From contig JAFXVZ010000027.1 of NCBI GenBank assembly GCA_017534535.1, positions 1 through 61,509 on the forward strand: 61,509 nt of DNA. The letters run 5' to 3'. The notes below the pieces were generated by a model, which saw only the letters and a program-made list of their open reading frames with translations, was not told where the DNA came from and did no database searches. Below, one piece after another: positions 33,730 to 42,926 of the stretch (positions are counted from its first letter, which is position 1; each line of letters begins with the position of its first letter). The DNA is from Bacteroidaceae bacterium (GTDB lineage Bacteria; Bacteroidota; Bacteroidia; Bacteroidales; Bacteroidaceae). The position numbers and the translations under genes were made by a program.

Positions 33730-34926
33730 ATGACAGATAAGATGAAGAAATACTGTGCAAAAATAGATAAGCTGCTACTTGAAGAGAAGCTATCCTACAT
33801 GGTGTTATGGGTGTTTGTGTTTGCCCTGCCAGTAATAGGTACCTACTATCGCACCATGGATCAGGCAGATGTTTCCTTCGAGTGGGAGCAAGTGCTGAGG
33901 AGTTGGAAAGACTATGTGCCTTTCCTACTCCTCTTCGTGGTACACGATTGGTTTATTGCACCCCTTCTCGTGCATGAAAACAAGAAGCTGACCTATCTGA
34001 GCATCGCTGGTGGAGCTCTGCTTCTCTTTGCCTTCTATACATGGAACCAAAGTCCTGACAGGCAAGGGCCACCACCTCGTGAACAGATGGAAATGAGGTT
34101 AGGAGAGCCAGGCAAGATGGGTATTCCACCAGGAAGACCGGATGGCAATATGGGCAATCCACCTCCCAAGCCCAATGGCGTACCACCAATCATGATACAG
34201 GAAAAGCTAACCAGCATATTCGTGGCGATGCTGATGATAGGCGTAAACTTAGGCATCATGCTGTATTTCAAGCAACGCCGTCGTGAAGAAGACCAGAAGG
34301 AATTGACGCGTCAAAAGCTACAGCAAGAACTGGATTACCTGAAATATCAGATCAATCCTCACTTCTTCATGAACACGCTCAACAACATTCATGCATTGGT
34401 GGATATCGACCCTGAGAAAGCGAAATCCACCATCATCGAACTGTCGAAACTCATGCGTTATGTACTATATGAAAGTTCTAGACCTACCATCTTGTTGAAC
34501 AAAGAAATAGACTTCCTACAACAGTACATCAACTTGATGCGTCTGCGTTATACAAACAGGGTAAACATCCAAGTGGATATGCCTGCCGAAGTGCCTGGTA
34601 TCGAGGTACCTCCGCTGCTATTCATCCCTTTTATCGAAAATGCCTTTAAGCATGGGGTTAGCTATGAGCATGAATCGTTCATCCGCGTTAAGATGCAGCT
34701 ACAAGACAGCTACCTGTGCTTCGCCTGCGAGAACAGTAAGAAACCACAGGAAAAGGCTACTAACACAAGCAACCCACATAGTGGTATTGGCTTGGAAAAT
34801 GTGCAGAAACGTCTGAAGCTGATATATGGGAATGACTATTTTTACCTCACGTCAGATAATGAAAAAAAATACGAAGTTTCACTCAAAATACCCGTAAACC
34901 ATGATACGTTGCCTGGCAATAGATGA
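33730..34926 (+). CDS. LytS-type sensor histidine kinase
   Basis: The protein has 398 residues. Four transmembrane helices (about 18-38, 57-78, 82-102 and 158-178) are followed by a short linker and the His_kinase domain with the phosphorylated His in YLKYQINPHFFMNTLNN (about 206-222) and an ATPase domain with FIENAFKHGV. The loop between helices 3 and 4 (about 103-155) is Pro/Gly/Met-rich (GKMGIPPGRPDGNMGNPP), echoing the same residues in the lipoprotein encoded just upstream. The gene overlaps the regulator gene by 26 bp. Confidence 0.9.
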   Translation: MTDKMKKYCAKIDKLLLEEKLSYMVLWVFVFALPVIGTYYRTMDQADVSFEWEQVLRSWKDYVPFLLLFVVHDWFIAPLLVHENKKLTYLSIAGGALLLFAFYTWNQSPDRQGPPPREQMEMRLGEPGKMGIPPGRPDGNMGNPPPKPNGVPPIMIQEKLTSIFVAMLMIGVNLGIMLYFKQRRREEDQKELTRQKLQQELDYLKYQINPHFFMNTLNNIHALVDIDPEKAKSTIIELSKLMRYVLYESSRPTILLNKEIDFLQQYINLMRLRYTNRVNIQVDMPAEVPGIEVPPLLFIPFIENAFKHGVSYEHESFIRVKMQLQDSYLCFACENSKKPQEKATNTSNPHSGIGLENVQKRLKLIYGNDYFYLTSDNEKKYEVSLKIPVNHDTLPGNR

Positions 34927-35644
34927 TGAGCCGTTGGCTCTGGAACAGTTAAAAACATACATCAGCAAGATTCCTTTTTTGACTTTGGAAGACTCTTGCA
35001 TGAGTGCACTTGCTGCCTCTAAGATACTGGCAGAAAAGCCCATTGACGCCATTTTCATCGACATTAACATGCCCGATTTGAATGGTATGGATTTCGTGAA
35101 GTCTCTTTATAATCCTCCAATGATAGTGTTCACCACGGCTTATTCAGAGTATGCCATTGAGGGGTATAAAGTGGATGCAGTGGATTACCTGCTCAAACCT
35201 TTTGGACTGAATGATTTCCAACGTGCAGCGAACAAGGTGCTTCGCCAGTATCAGCTCATGCATCCGCAAGCTTCTGACTCCGCTGAAACAGACAAGCCAA
35301 CCTCCGGAGAAGACAATGATGTACTGTTTGTAAAATCAGAATACCGTATGGTACGTATTAACATCAAACAGATACGTTACGTAGAAGCGATGAGTGAGTA
35401 TCTCCGCATCTATCTCACTGATGAGTCAAAGCCTGTAATTGCCTTGTTGAGCATGAAGAAGTTAGAAGAGCACCTACCCAAGAACTTCATGCGAGTACAT
35501 CGTTCATATATCGTCAACCTTCAACAGATCCAGCAGGTGGAGCGAGGACGCATTGTGATGGACAAGTCCACCTATATCCCAGTAAGCGACGGATACAAAG
35601 ATGCATTCAATTTGTTTTTAAGTGAAAACTCTCTTGAAAAGTAG
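34901..35644 (+). CDS. LytTR-family response regulator
   Basis: The protein has 247 residues. The receiver domain (about 3-115) has the acidic pair DDE (8-10), the phosphorylated Asp in IFIDINMPDLNG and the Lys in YLLKPF. The C-terminal LytTR domain (about 145-243) contains KQIRYVEAMSEYLRIYL and FMRVHRSYIVN. LytTR proteins bind direct repeats upstream of their targets. It pairs with the overlapping kinase and probably regulates the lipoprotein gene; no repeat site could be identified with confidence. Confidence 0.92.
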   Translation: MIRCLAIDDEPLALEQLKTYISKIPFLTLEDSCMSALAASKILAEKPIDAIFIDINMPDLNGMDFVKSLYNPPMIVFTTAYSEYAIEGYKVDAVDYLLKPFGLNDFQRAANKVLRQYQLMHPQASDSAETDKPTSGEDNDVLFVKSEYRMVRINIKQIRYVEAMSEYLRIYLTDESKPVIALLSMKKLEEHLPKNFMRVHRSYIVNLQQIQQVERGRIVMDKSTYIPVSDGYKDAFNLFLSENSLEK

Positions 35645-35663
35645 ATTATTAAAAATAAAATAG

Positions 35664-35671
35664 TAACTTTG
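35664..35671 (+). promoter_or_regulatory. -7 element of the first GH3 gene
   Basis: TAACTTTG, a perfect TAnnTTTG, lies 31 bp before ATG 35702. No clear TTG is found 19-21 bp upstream, so a helper regulator is possible. Confidence 0.5.
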
Positions 35672-35701
35672 CACAAATTTACTTACTAAACAACAAGAGA
35701 A

Positions 35702-38035
35702 ATGAAAAAACTGAGTGCAATGCTGTTTGCTGTCGCTTTGGGGTCATGCATGATTGGCATGAGCAGCTGCGACGGAAAGAAGTGGACTGAAGAGCAGAAA
35801 GGCTCTTACAATCTGATTGTTCAGAAGGGTGGACAGACCCTTGGTTACTCACCTTCGTCTGGTGTGACAATCCTCACCGACAAAGGCTATGCTTTCAAGG
35901 ACCTTAACCGCAATGGTGTATTGGATCCTTACGAAGACTGGCGTCTTGACCCTAAGACCCGTGCCACAAATTTGGCTGAACAGCTCTCAACTGAAGAGAT
36001 TGCGGGCTTAATGCTTTATAGCGCTCACCAGTCAATCCCTGCAGCCGCTATGGGTGGCAGAGGCGGAGGTGTTACCTATAACGGCAAGCCTTATGCAGAA
36101 AGTGGTGCTAAGGCATCAGACCTCTCTGACGCTCAAAAGAAGTTCCTCCAGGAAGACAACCTGCGTGCTGTGCTGGTTACTCGCGTTGAGAGCCCTGCTG
36201 TAGCTGCTGAGTGGAACAACAACGTACAGGCTTTCGTAGAAGGCTTGAATCATGGTATCCCTGCCAACAACAGTTCTGACCCTCGTCATGAAACATCTTC
36301 TGACGCTGAATACAACTACGGTGCAGGTGGTCAGATTTCCCTGTGGCCTTCATCATTAGGTATGGCTGCTACATTTGACCCAGCTTTGATGAAGAAGTTT
36401 GGCTACATCGCTGCAGAGGAATATCGCGCTTTAGGTATCGCTACGGCTTTGTCTCCACAAGTTGACTTGGCAACAGATCCACGCTGGAGCCGTTTCAGCG
36501 GGACTTACGGTGAAGGCACCAAGTTGGCTACTGACTTAGCCCGTGCTTACTGCGATGGTTTCCAGACCTCTCCAGAGGGTTTCCGCATCGATGGTGCTTG
36601 GGGTTACCAGAGTGTGAACGCCATGGTAAAGCACTGGTATGGTTACGGTGCTCAGGAAGCAGGCCGTGATTCTCATTACAACTACGGTAAATTTGCCGTT
36701 TATCCAGGTGAGAATCGTGAAGAGCATAAGTTGTCTTTCACCGAGGGTGCCTTTAAGCTGGAAGATGGTACTGGCATGGCTTCTGCTGTAATGCCTATCT
36801 ACAGTATTTTGTGGAATCAGGACCCAAGTGGTGACAACCGTGGTGGTAGCTATAGCAAGTGGATGATTGAGGATCAGCTGCGTAATGAGAACAACTTCGA
36901 CGGTGTGGTTTGCACCGACTGGATGATTACAGCCGACAACAAGGCTGTTGAAGCTTTCGATGGCAAGTGTTGGGGTGTAGAAACCTTGAGCGTGGCAGAG
37001 CGTCATTATGAGATTCTGAAGGCTGGTGTTGACCAGTTTGGTGGTAACAACGACAAGGGTCCTGTTTTGGAAGCTTATCAGATGTGGGTAAACGACTTTG
37101 GCAAGGAAAGTGCAGACGCACGCTTCCAGAAGTCTGCTTATCGTCTTTTGTTGAATGTATTCCGCACAGGTTTGTTCGAGAATCCATATCTTGACCCAGC
37201 AGAATCTACTGCAACTTTGGGCAAGAGCGAGTTCATGCAGGCTGGTTACGAGGCTCAGCTGAAGTCTGTGGTAATGTTGAAGAACCACAACAAAGCCCTG
37301 CCTCAGTCAGATAGCAAGAAGAAGGTATATATTCCAAAGCGTCACATGACTCAGAGCCAAGGTTTCTTCGGCATGACTGGCGAGGACAAGTGGGTTGACC
37401 CAGTGAACCTCGACCTCGTAAAGAAGTATTTCGAAGTGGTTGAGAGCCCAGCTCAGGCAGACTTCGCCATTGCTTTCATTCAGGCTCCAAACAGTGGTGT
37501 TGGTTATAGTACTGATGATGTGAAACGCGGTGGTAATGGCTATGTGCCTATCAGCTTGCAGTATAACGACTATACAGCTTCTTTCGCTCGTGCAACCTCT
37601 ATCGCAGGTGGTGACCCATTGGAGAAGTTTACTAACCGTACTTACAAAGGTAAGTCAGTAAAGACCAGCAACAAGGATGACCTGAAGATTATCCTTGACA
37701 CCAAGCGTCAGATGGGTAATAAGCCTGTTATCGTGGTGTTGAATACAGGCAAGCCTGTTGTTCCAGCAGAGTTTGAGGGTAAGGCAGATGCCATTCTGAT
37801 TTCTTTCGGCGTACAGAACCAGGCCATCTTCGACATCATCAGTGGTAAGAACGAGCCATCAGGCTTGCTGCCAATGCAGATGCCTGCTGACATGAAGACC
37901 GTTGAGCAGCAGAACGAGGATGTTCCTCGCGACATGGTCTGCTACAAGGATGCTGATGGCAACATCTACGACTATGCTTTCGGTATGAACTGGAGCGGTG
38001 TCATCAACGATGCTCGCGTGGCAGCTTACAAATAA
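35702..38035 (+). CDS. GH3 family beta-glycosidase, 777 aa
   Basis: The exported protein has a signal peptide ending in MSSC (lipobox-like). A calcium-loop-like FKDLNRNGVLDPYEDWR (about 62-78) opens the catalytic barrel. TDPRHE-like SDPRHETSSDAE, KHWYGYG and the nucleophile Asp in VVCTDWMI (about 405) follow. The second alpha/beta domain is present (AEFEGKADAILISFG). GH3 enzymes release terminal beta-linked sugars. A second gene at 50146 has the same opening. It has its own promoter and a terminator after it, so it is a single-gene unit beside the two-component system. Confidence 0.9.
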   Translation: MKKLSAMLFAVALGSCMIGMSSCDGKKWTEEQKGSYNLIVQKGGQTLGYSPSSGVTILTDKGYAFKDLNRNGVLDPYEDWRLDPKTRATNLAEQLSTEEIAGLMLYSAHQSIPAAAMGGRGGGVTYNGKPYAESGAKASDLSDAQKKFLQEDNLRAVLVTRVESPAVAAEWNNNVQAFVEGLNHGIPANNSSDPRHETSSDAEYNYGAGGQISLWPSSLGMAATFDPALMKKFGYIAAEEYRALGIATALSPQVDLATDPRWSRFSGTYGEGTKLATDLARAYCDGFQTSPEGFRIDGAWGYQSVNAMVKHWYGYGAQEAGRDSHYNYGKFAVYPGENREEHKLSFTEGAFKLEDGTGMASAVMPIYSILWNQDPSGDNRGGSYSKWMIEDQLRNENNFDGVVCTDWMITADNKAVEAFDGKCWGVETLSVAERHYEILKAGVDQFGGNNDKGPVLEAYQMWVNDFGKESADARFQKSAYRLLLNVFRTGLFENPYLDPAESTATLGKSEFMQAGYEAQLKSVVMLKNHNKALPQSDSKKKVYIPKRHMTQSQGFFGMTGEDKWVDPVNLDLVKKYFEVVESPAQADFAIAFIQAPNSGVGYSTDDVKRGGNGYVPISLQYNDYTASFARATSIAGGDPLEKFTNRTYKGKSVKTSNKDDLKIILDTKRQMGNKPVIVVLNTGKPVVPAEFEGKADAILISFGVQNQAIFDIISGKNEPSGLLPMQMPADMKTVEQQNEDVPRDMVCYKDADGNIYDYAFGMNWSGVINDARVAAYK

Positions 38036-38063
38036 TAACTTGTCTATTTAAGGCATAATTCAT

Positions 38064-38094
38064 GGGGAGGCTCCTTCACCAAGGTAGCCTCCCC
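38064..38094 (+). terminator. Terminator after first GH3 gene
   Basis: The arms GGGGAGGCT (38064-38072) and AGCCTCCCC (38086-38094) form a perfect 9-bp stem, followed by TATATTTTAG. Confidence 0.75.
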
Positions 38095-38456
38095 TATATT
38101 TTAGGGATAAATGTTTTTCAATAGCAAGCATAAAAGCAGTGTTTTTTTACAACATAGTATGCTGAGGGGCGAGACATTACTATGTTGATGGCTTGCAACA
38201 TACTAATGTGAAGGCAGAGAGATTACTAATGCAACAAGTAATGTCAAGTTTTCTTTCCTGCAATAGAAAGCTGAGCCTGCTAAGCTTATAAAGTTAAAAA
38301 ATGCACGTTTGTACCAAAAACGTGTCCAACGCAACTCCCAATACACCTATTATTACGGGCGGGCGGGCGAGAATAGAAAAGATAATATAAATATATGCGC
38401 GTAAAGCGCATAATACATGGAAAGTCATTAAATGTCATATCAGGTTTGGATTTAGC
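38095..38456. other. Gene-free stretch with degenerate repeats and GC-rich motif
   Basis: No coding sequence seen. Two related units of about 46 bp at 38150-38195 and 38196-38245 (CAACATAGTATGCTGAGG... and CAACATACTAATGTGAAGG...) each contain an inverted ATTACTA-type element. Further on, GGGCGGGCGGGCG stands at 38357-38369 and a TGCGC-GTAAA-GCGCA hairpin at about 38396-38410. The stretch separates the GH3 unit from the next operon. Confidence 0.6.
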
Positions 38457-38487
38457 TTGCAATTTCCAAAACTATGATTTATCTTTG
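38457..38487 (+). promoter_or_regulatory. Promoter of the Gfo/Idh-GH13-GH28-GH76 operon
   Basis: TTG at 38457-38459 and TATCTTTG at 38480-38487 with a 20-bp spacer, a consensus Bacteroidetes promoter, 35 bp before ATG 38523. Confidence 0.75.
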
Positions 38488-38522
38488 CAGGGTAGATAAT
38501 AGTAACATAAACGAAGTCGAGA

Positions 38523-39650
38523 ATGAAGAAAACAGTTTTTATGATGACAGCTGCTTTGGTTGCCGCTTGTAGTGGACAAGTGGATAATGGTTCTAAAGCC
38601 GATAAAGAACCGTTGCAAATGGACACCTCCAAGCCTTTGCGATTGGCGGTGGCAGGTGTGACCCACGGACATGTGGGTGAAGTTGCCGGCAGAGTAGGTA
38701 GAGGAGATTTTGAAGTGGTTGGTGTAAGTGAAGAAAATGACACCTACCGCGCAGACAATCCTTTGAGCAAGAAGGTAGCATCAGAGGTGTTCTACAAAAG
38801 CCTTACAGAAATGCTTGACCAGACAAAGCCAGAGGTGGTAGCAGCCTACGGCTCTATCAAAGACCACCTCGCAGTTGTCGAAGCAGCTGCTCCCAGAGGT
38901 ATTGACGTGATGGTGGAAAAACCACTTGCTGCTACGTTTGAAGATGCATTGCGCATCCAACAACTGGCTCAGCAATATGGCATCAAGGTGGTGACCAACT
39001 ACGAAACTACCTGGTACAGCACAAATCACTATGCCAAGCAGTTGATAGATGAAGGAAAGATAGGAGAAGTGAGGCGCATCAACGTGCAAGACGGTCATCA
39101 GGGCCCATTCGAAATTAATTGCGAGCCACGCTTCACCGATTGGCTTTGCGACCCTATACTGAACGGCGGTGGTGCTGTGATGGACTTTGGTTGCTATGGC
39201 GCTGACATCGTGACCTGGCTCCGCAAAGGCGAGCGTCCTCAAAGCGTGTATGCCGTGCTTCAACAAAACAAGCCCGACAAGTATCCGAAAGTGGATGATG
39301 ATGCGACCATCGTGCTCCAATATCCGGGTATGACTGCCCAGATCATGGCATCATGGTGCTGGCCCTGGAACCACAAGGACATGACTATCTATGGCGATAA
39401 CGGCTATATCTATCAACGCACAGGCACCCGTATGGATACCCTTATTGGTGAAGAGTTTTCTACTGATGTGGACGTTCCCAAGCTGGAACAGCCATACAAT
39501 GATGCTTTCCGTTACCTGAAGGCAGTGGTGAGGGGAGATATCAAAATGCAACCCTATGACCTTGGTGGATTGGAGAATAACGTACTGGTAGTGGAGATTC
39601 TGGAAGCTGCCAAGAAGAGTGCATCAACAGGAAGGAGTATTGAATTATGA
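38523..39650 (+). CDS. Gfo/Idh/MocA-family oxidoreductase lipoprotein
   Basis: The protein has 375 residues. The lipobox VAACS ends the signal peptide. A Rossmann domain follows (RLAVAGVTHGHVGEVAG; the usual GxGxxG is replaced), then the conserved EKPLA (about 139-143) and a C-terminal substrate domain (NGGGAVMDFGCYGADIVTWL). Family members oxidise or hydrolyse sugars with NAD(P) kept in the site. Envelope location suggests action on sugars freed by the neighbouring glycosidases. The stop overlaps the GH13 start (ATGA). Confidence 0.88.
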   Translation: MKKTVFMMTAALVAACSGQVDNGSKADKEPLQMDTSKPLRLAVAGVTHGHVGEVAGRVGRGDFEVVGVSEENDTYRADNPLSKKVASEVFYKSLTEMLDQTKPEVVAAYGSIKDHLAVVEAAAPRGIDVMVEKPLAATFEDALRIQQLAQQYGIKVVTNYETTWYSTNHYAKQLIDEGKIGEVRRINVQDGHQGPFEINCEPRFTDWLCDPILNGGGAVMDFGCYGADIVTWLRKGERPQSVYAVLQQNKPDKYPKVDDDATIVLQYPGMTAQIMASWCWPWNHKDMTIYGDNGYIYQRTGTRMDTLIGEEFSTDVDVPKLEQPYNDAFRYLKAVVRGDIKMQPYDLGGLENNVLVVEILEAAKKSASTGRSIEL

Positions 39651-41485
39651 AACATTTTCTACTAGCATTAATGTGCCTCGTTAGTTCCACCGCATTCGGT
39701 ATCGGGGTGGAAAGAGTGGAACCCGCAAACTGGTGGGTTGGTATGAAGAACCATGAACTGCAGTTGATGGTACATGGTGAAGATATTGCTAACGCCGACG
39801 TTTCTATCCAGTATCCAGGCGTTTATCTGAAAGAATCTGTAAAGACAGACAATCCTAATTATCTTTTCTTGTATTTGGACATTTCTGATGCTGCCCAAGC
39901 TGGCAAGATGGATATTGTGTTCGGAGAAGGCAAAAACAAACTATCCGTGCCTTATGAGCTTAGAGCCAGAGAAAAAAGGAAAATGGCACAAGGCGTTTCG
40001 ACGGCAGATGCCATCTACCTCATCACTCCCGACAGATTTGCCAATGCTGACCCTTCGAATGACGAACTCGATGATGTCAAGGTGAATAGAGCCCGCAGTG
40101 GGGCACGCCATGGGGGCGATATGAGAGGCATTATCAATCATTTGGACTATATTCAGGACCTCGGATTCACGGCCGTATGGCTCAATCCTGTACTTGAAAA
40201 CCGACAGCCTGGTGGCTCTTATCATGGCTACTCCACTACTGACTATTACAAGGTTGACCCCAGATTCGGCTCGAATGAGGAATACCGTGAACTGGTGGAT
40301 AAGGCGCATGGTATGGGCATGAAAGTGGTGATGGACATGATTTTCAACCATTGTGGCAGTGGGCATTGGTGGTTGAAGGATATGCCTGCAAAAGACTGGC
40401 TCAACTATAATGGAGAATTCAAGCCTACCAGTCATCTGAAATGGACGGTGATGGATCCTCATGCACCACAGACAGAAAAGGAGGCGTTCCTTGACGGATG
40501 GTTTAGTCGTGGCATGCCTGATCTGAATCAAAAGAACAGGCATATGGCGAGATATCTGATTCAGAACTGCATTTGGTGGATTGAATATGCCGGCATTGAC
40601 GCAGTGCGCCAGGACACACACTCCTATGTTGATTATGACTTCATGGCGCAGTGGTGCAAGGACGTGGAAGAGGAATTCCCCGAATTCAATATCATGGGTG
40701 AAGTATGGTATCCAAGGGGCACTAACTCAGCATGGTGGCAGCGTGGCAGCAAACTCAGCGACCGCAACTCTCATCTTAAGACAGTGATGGACTTCGAGCT
40801 TGCATTTGCTTCACAGCATGTATTTGATGAGGTAAGCGATGGTAATGATCTGCATGAGGCTGGTCTATTCAAGATCTATGAGATACTGGCTCAGGATTAT
40901 CAGTTTGCAGACCTGAGCAATGTGCTGATATTCCTGGACAATCATGACACCTCCCGTTTCATGCGCAAAGATGAGACTGACCTTAGGCGATACAGGCAAG
41001 GCATTGCTTTCTTGCTTACCACGAGAGGCATTCCGCAACTTTATTACGGCACTGAGATTCTGATGCATGGCACCAAGGAACAGGGAGATGGTGTGATACG
41101 AACAGATTTCCCTGGCGGATGGGAAGGAGATCCTGTGAATGCTTTCACAGCACAAGGCAGGACTGATTTGCAGAATGAAGCGTGGAACTATATGCAGAAG
41201 TTGCTGCAATGGCGTAAGAACAATGAAGCCATTATCCATGGCAAACTGCTGCATTATGCGCCTATGTCAGAAGGCTGCTACGTTTATGCCAGAATAAAGG
41301 ATAACAGAACCGTGCTGGTAATAATGAACGGAACGGATGATGACCAAAATCTGGACATGAACCGTTACAGGGAGGTCACCAAGGGATTCTCTCAGGGAAC
41401 GGATGTATGGACAGGAAAGACTATCCCAGTAACAGGAACTTTGTCTATACCTGCTAGAGAGACATTCGTGCTTGATTTGAAATAG
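39647..41485 (+). CDS. GH13 alpha-amylase/neopullulanase (SusA-like)
   Basis: The protein has 612 residues. A signal peptide (ending TAFG) is followed by an N-terminal Ig-like starch domain (about 20-120). The (beta/alpha)8 barrel has the four GH13 regions: DMIFNHCG, GIDAVRQDTH (nucleophile Asp), NIMGEVW (acid Glu) and FLDNHDTSR. This order and the GIDAVRQD spelling resemble neopullulanases such as SusA. It would cut alpha-1,4-glucans in the periplasm. It is the second gene of a four-gene operon without SusC/SusD, so uptake must rely on genes elsewhere. Confidence 0.93.
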   Translation: MKHFLLALMCLVSSTAFGIGVERVEPANWWVGMKNHELQLMVHGEDIANADVSIQYPGVYLKESVKTDNPNYLFLYLDISDAAQAGKMDIVFGEGKNKLSVPYELRAREKRKMAQGVSTADAIYLITPDRFANADPSNDELDDVKVNRARSGARHGGDMRGIINHLDYIQDLGFTAVWLNPVLENRQPGGSYHGYSTTDYYKVDPRFGSNEEYRELVDKAHGMGMKVVMDMIFNHCGSGHWWLKDMPAKDWLNYNGEFKPTSHLKWTVMDPHAPQTEKEAFLDGWFSRGMPDLNQKNRHMARYLIQNCIWWIEYAGIDAVRQDTHSYVDYDFMAQWCKDVEEEFPEFNIMGEVWYPRGTNSAWWQRGSKLSDRNSHLKTVMDFELAFASQHVFDEVSDGNDLHEAGLFKIYEILAQDYQFADLSNVLIFLDNHDTSRFMRKDETDLRRYRQGIAFLLTTRGIPQLYYGTEILMHGTKEQGDGVIRTDFPGGWEGDPVNAFTAQGRTDLQNEAWNYMQKLLQWRKNNEAIIHGKLLHYAPMSEGCYVYARIKDNRTVLVIMNGTDDDQNLDMNRYREVTKGFSQGTDVWTGKTIPVTGTLSIPARETFVLDLK

Positions 41486-41510
41486 AGTCATTAATTATTA
41501 GAATACGATT

Positions 41511-42893
41511 ATGAAAAGATATTTTGTATTTCTGCTGATGGCAGCTGTACAACTTGCATGTTTTGCACAGCAGACAGTTACTTACCCTGCTGTTCCAGGT
41601 ATGCGCACCAGCACCGATTTCAAGGCTACAGTCAATGGTCAGGAAGTATGGACAGAAGTAGTGGGTGCAGGTGGCATGGAAGACTTGAATATGGTGAATT
41701 TCTCCTGCCAAGGCGAGCAGAAAGTAGTAATTACCGTCAGCGAAGACATTACCAGTTACCAGATCCTGCCAAAGAGCGCAGGAATCAAGGGCGAGGCCAA
41801 TGGGCGTGAACTGACTTTCACCATCAATGGTCCGCAGAAGCTGTACATTGAAGTAAACAAGTTGCCTCATCTGGCTTTATTTGCCAATCCTTTGGAGAAA
41901 GATGCGCCCAAACCTAATGACAAGAAGATTACTTACTATGGTCCCGGCAACCATGAGGTAGGTAACATTGAACTGCAGAGTGGTCAGCAAATCTATATTG
42001 CTGGTGGCGCTAACGTAACGGCCAATATTACAGGCAGGAACGCCGATAATGTACGTATCTTTGGCAGAGGTTCACTGTCTGGCAATGTGAGGGTGAACAG
42101 CAGCGACAACTTCCAAGTGGACGGCATCACCGTGAGACATACCCGTGGATGGGCTAATACGCTCACCAATTGCACAAATTCTGGCTATAACAACGTAAAG
42201 GTGTTCACTTATCAAGGTGTGTGGGGACTAGATGGCATCGACCCTGTGTCATGCAAGGGTTTCACCATCAACGACTGCTTCATCCGCACGCGCGACGACT
42301 GTATCGCCATCAAGAGCAACGGTCGCAGGGGTACTGCCGATTATGACCTCAGCACACGCGACATCACCATCACTAAGTCTGTCTTTGTAGGATGGGACCA
42401 TGCTGACGGTGTGACCTTAGGTTTTGAGCTCAACGGCGGAGAAGTAAAGAACGTGCTGGTAAAGGATTGCGATATCCTGCGTGCATGGGGCAGTGGAAGG
42501 TCAGGAGGTCACTCGGCTTTCAGCATCGTGTGCGATGGTCCTTCACAGGTTTCCGACATCAGGTTTGAAGATGTACGCGTAGAAGGCGACATCGAATACA
42601 AGAACATGGAGATCATCCTCACCGAAGGCGAACGATATGGTAATGGCGAGATGGGTACTATCAATGGGGTACACATGAAGAATGTCACTTGGGAGAACCC
42701 TCTGAAGCCGTTTACCATCGTAGGCCATCCCAAACAGTCGGTTGAAAACATCACCTTCACCAACTGCTATGTGGGCGGCAAGCTCATGACGGGTCTTGAC
42801 GATGCTCAGTTCCAGATTGAGTTCGCACGCAACATCGTGTTTGTGCCAGGAGGGAAAGCTGTGCGTAACCGTTACCCTGAGCAGCCTGAGTAA
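41511..42893 (+). CDS. GH28-like right-handed beta-helix glycosidase
   Basis: The protein has 460 residues. After a signal peptide (ending CFAQQ) comes a beta-sandwich (about 25-135), then a beta-helix. The GH28-type active region is GLDGIDPVSCKGFTINDC...RDDCIAIKSNG, with acidic residues where GH28 has its three Asp, followed by GWDHADGVTLGFE. GH28 enzymes act on polygalacturonan; the related GH49 and GH110 folds act on dextran or galactosides, and the alternative cannot be excluded. A 50-bp piece of it is found, degraded, at 44125-44174. Confidence 0.7.
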   Translation: MKRYFVFLLMAAVQLACFAQQTVTYPAVPGMRTSTDFKATVNGQEVWTEVVGAGGMEDLNMVNFSCQGEQKVVITVSEDITSYQILPKSAGIKGEANGRELTFTINGPQKLYIEVNKLPHLALFANPLEKDAPKPNDKKITYYGPGNHEVGNIELQSGQQIYIAGGANVTANITGRNADNVRIFGRGSLSGNVRVNSSDNFQVDGITVRHTRGWANTLTNCTNSGYNNVKVFTYQGVWGLDGIDPVSCKGFTINDCFIRTRDDCIAIKSNGRRGTADYDLSTRDITITKSVFVGWDHADGVTLGFELNGGEVKNVLVKDCDILRAWGSGRSGGHSAFSIVCDGPSQVSDIRFEDVRVEGDIEYKNMEIILTEGERYGNGEMGTINGVHMKNVTWENPLKPFTIVGHPKQSVENITFTNCYVGGKLMTGLDDAQFQIEFARNIVFVPGGKAVRNRYPEQPE

Positions 42894-42926
42894 CTGATGA
42901 TTATAAAACCATAACCCACCCATATA

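Noticed and set aside
38357-38369. G-quadruplex
   Set aside because: Only three GGG tracts; a fourth is missing nearby.
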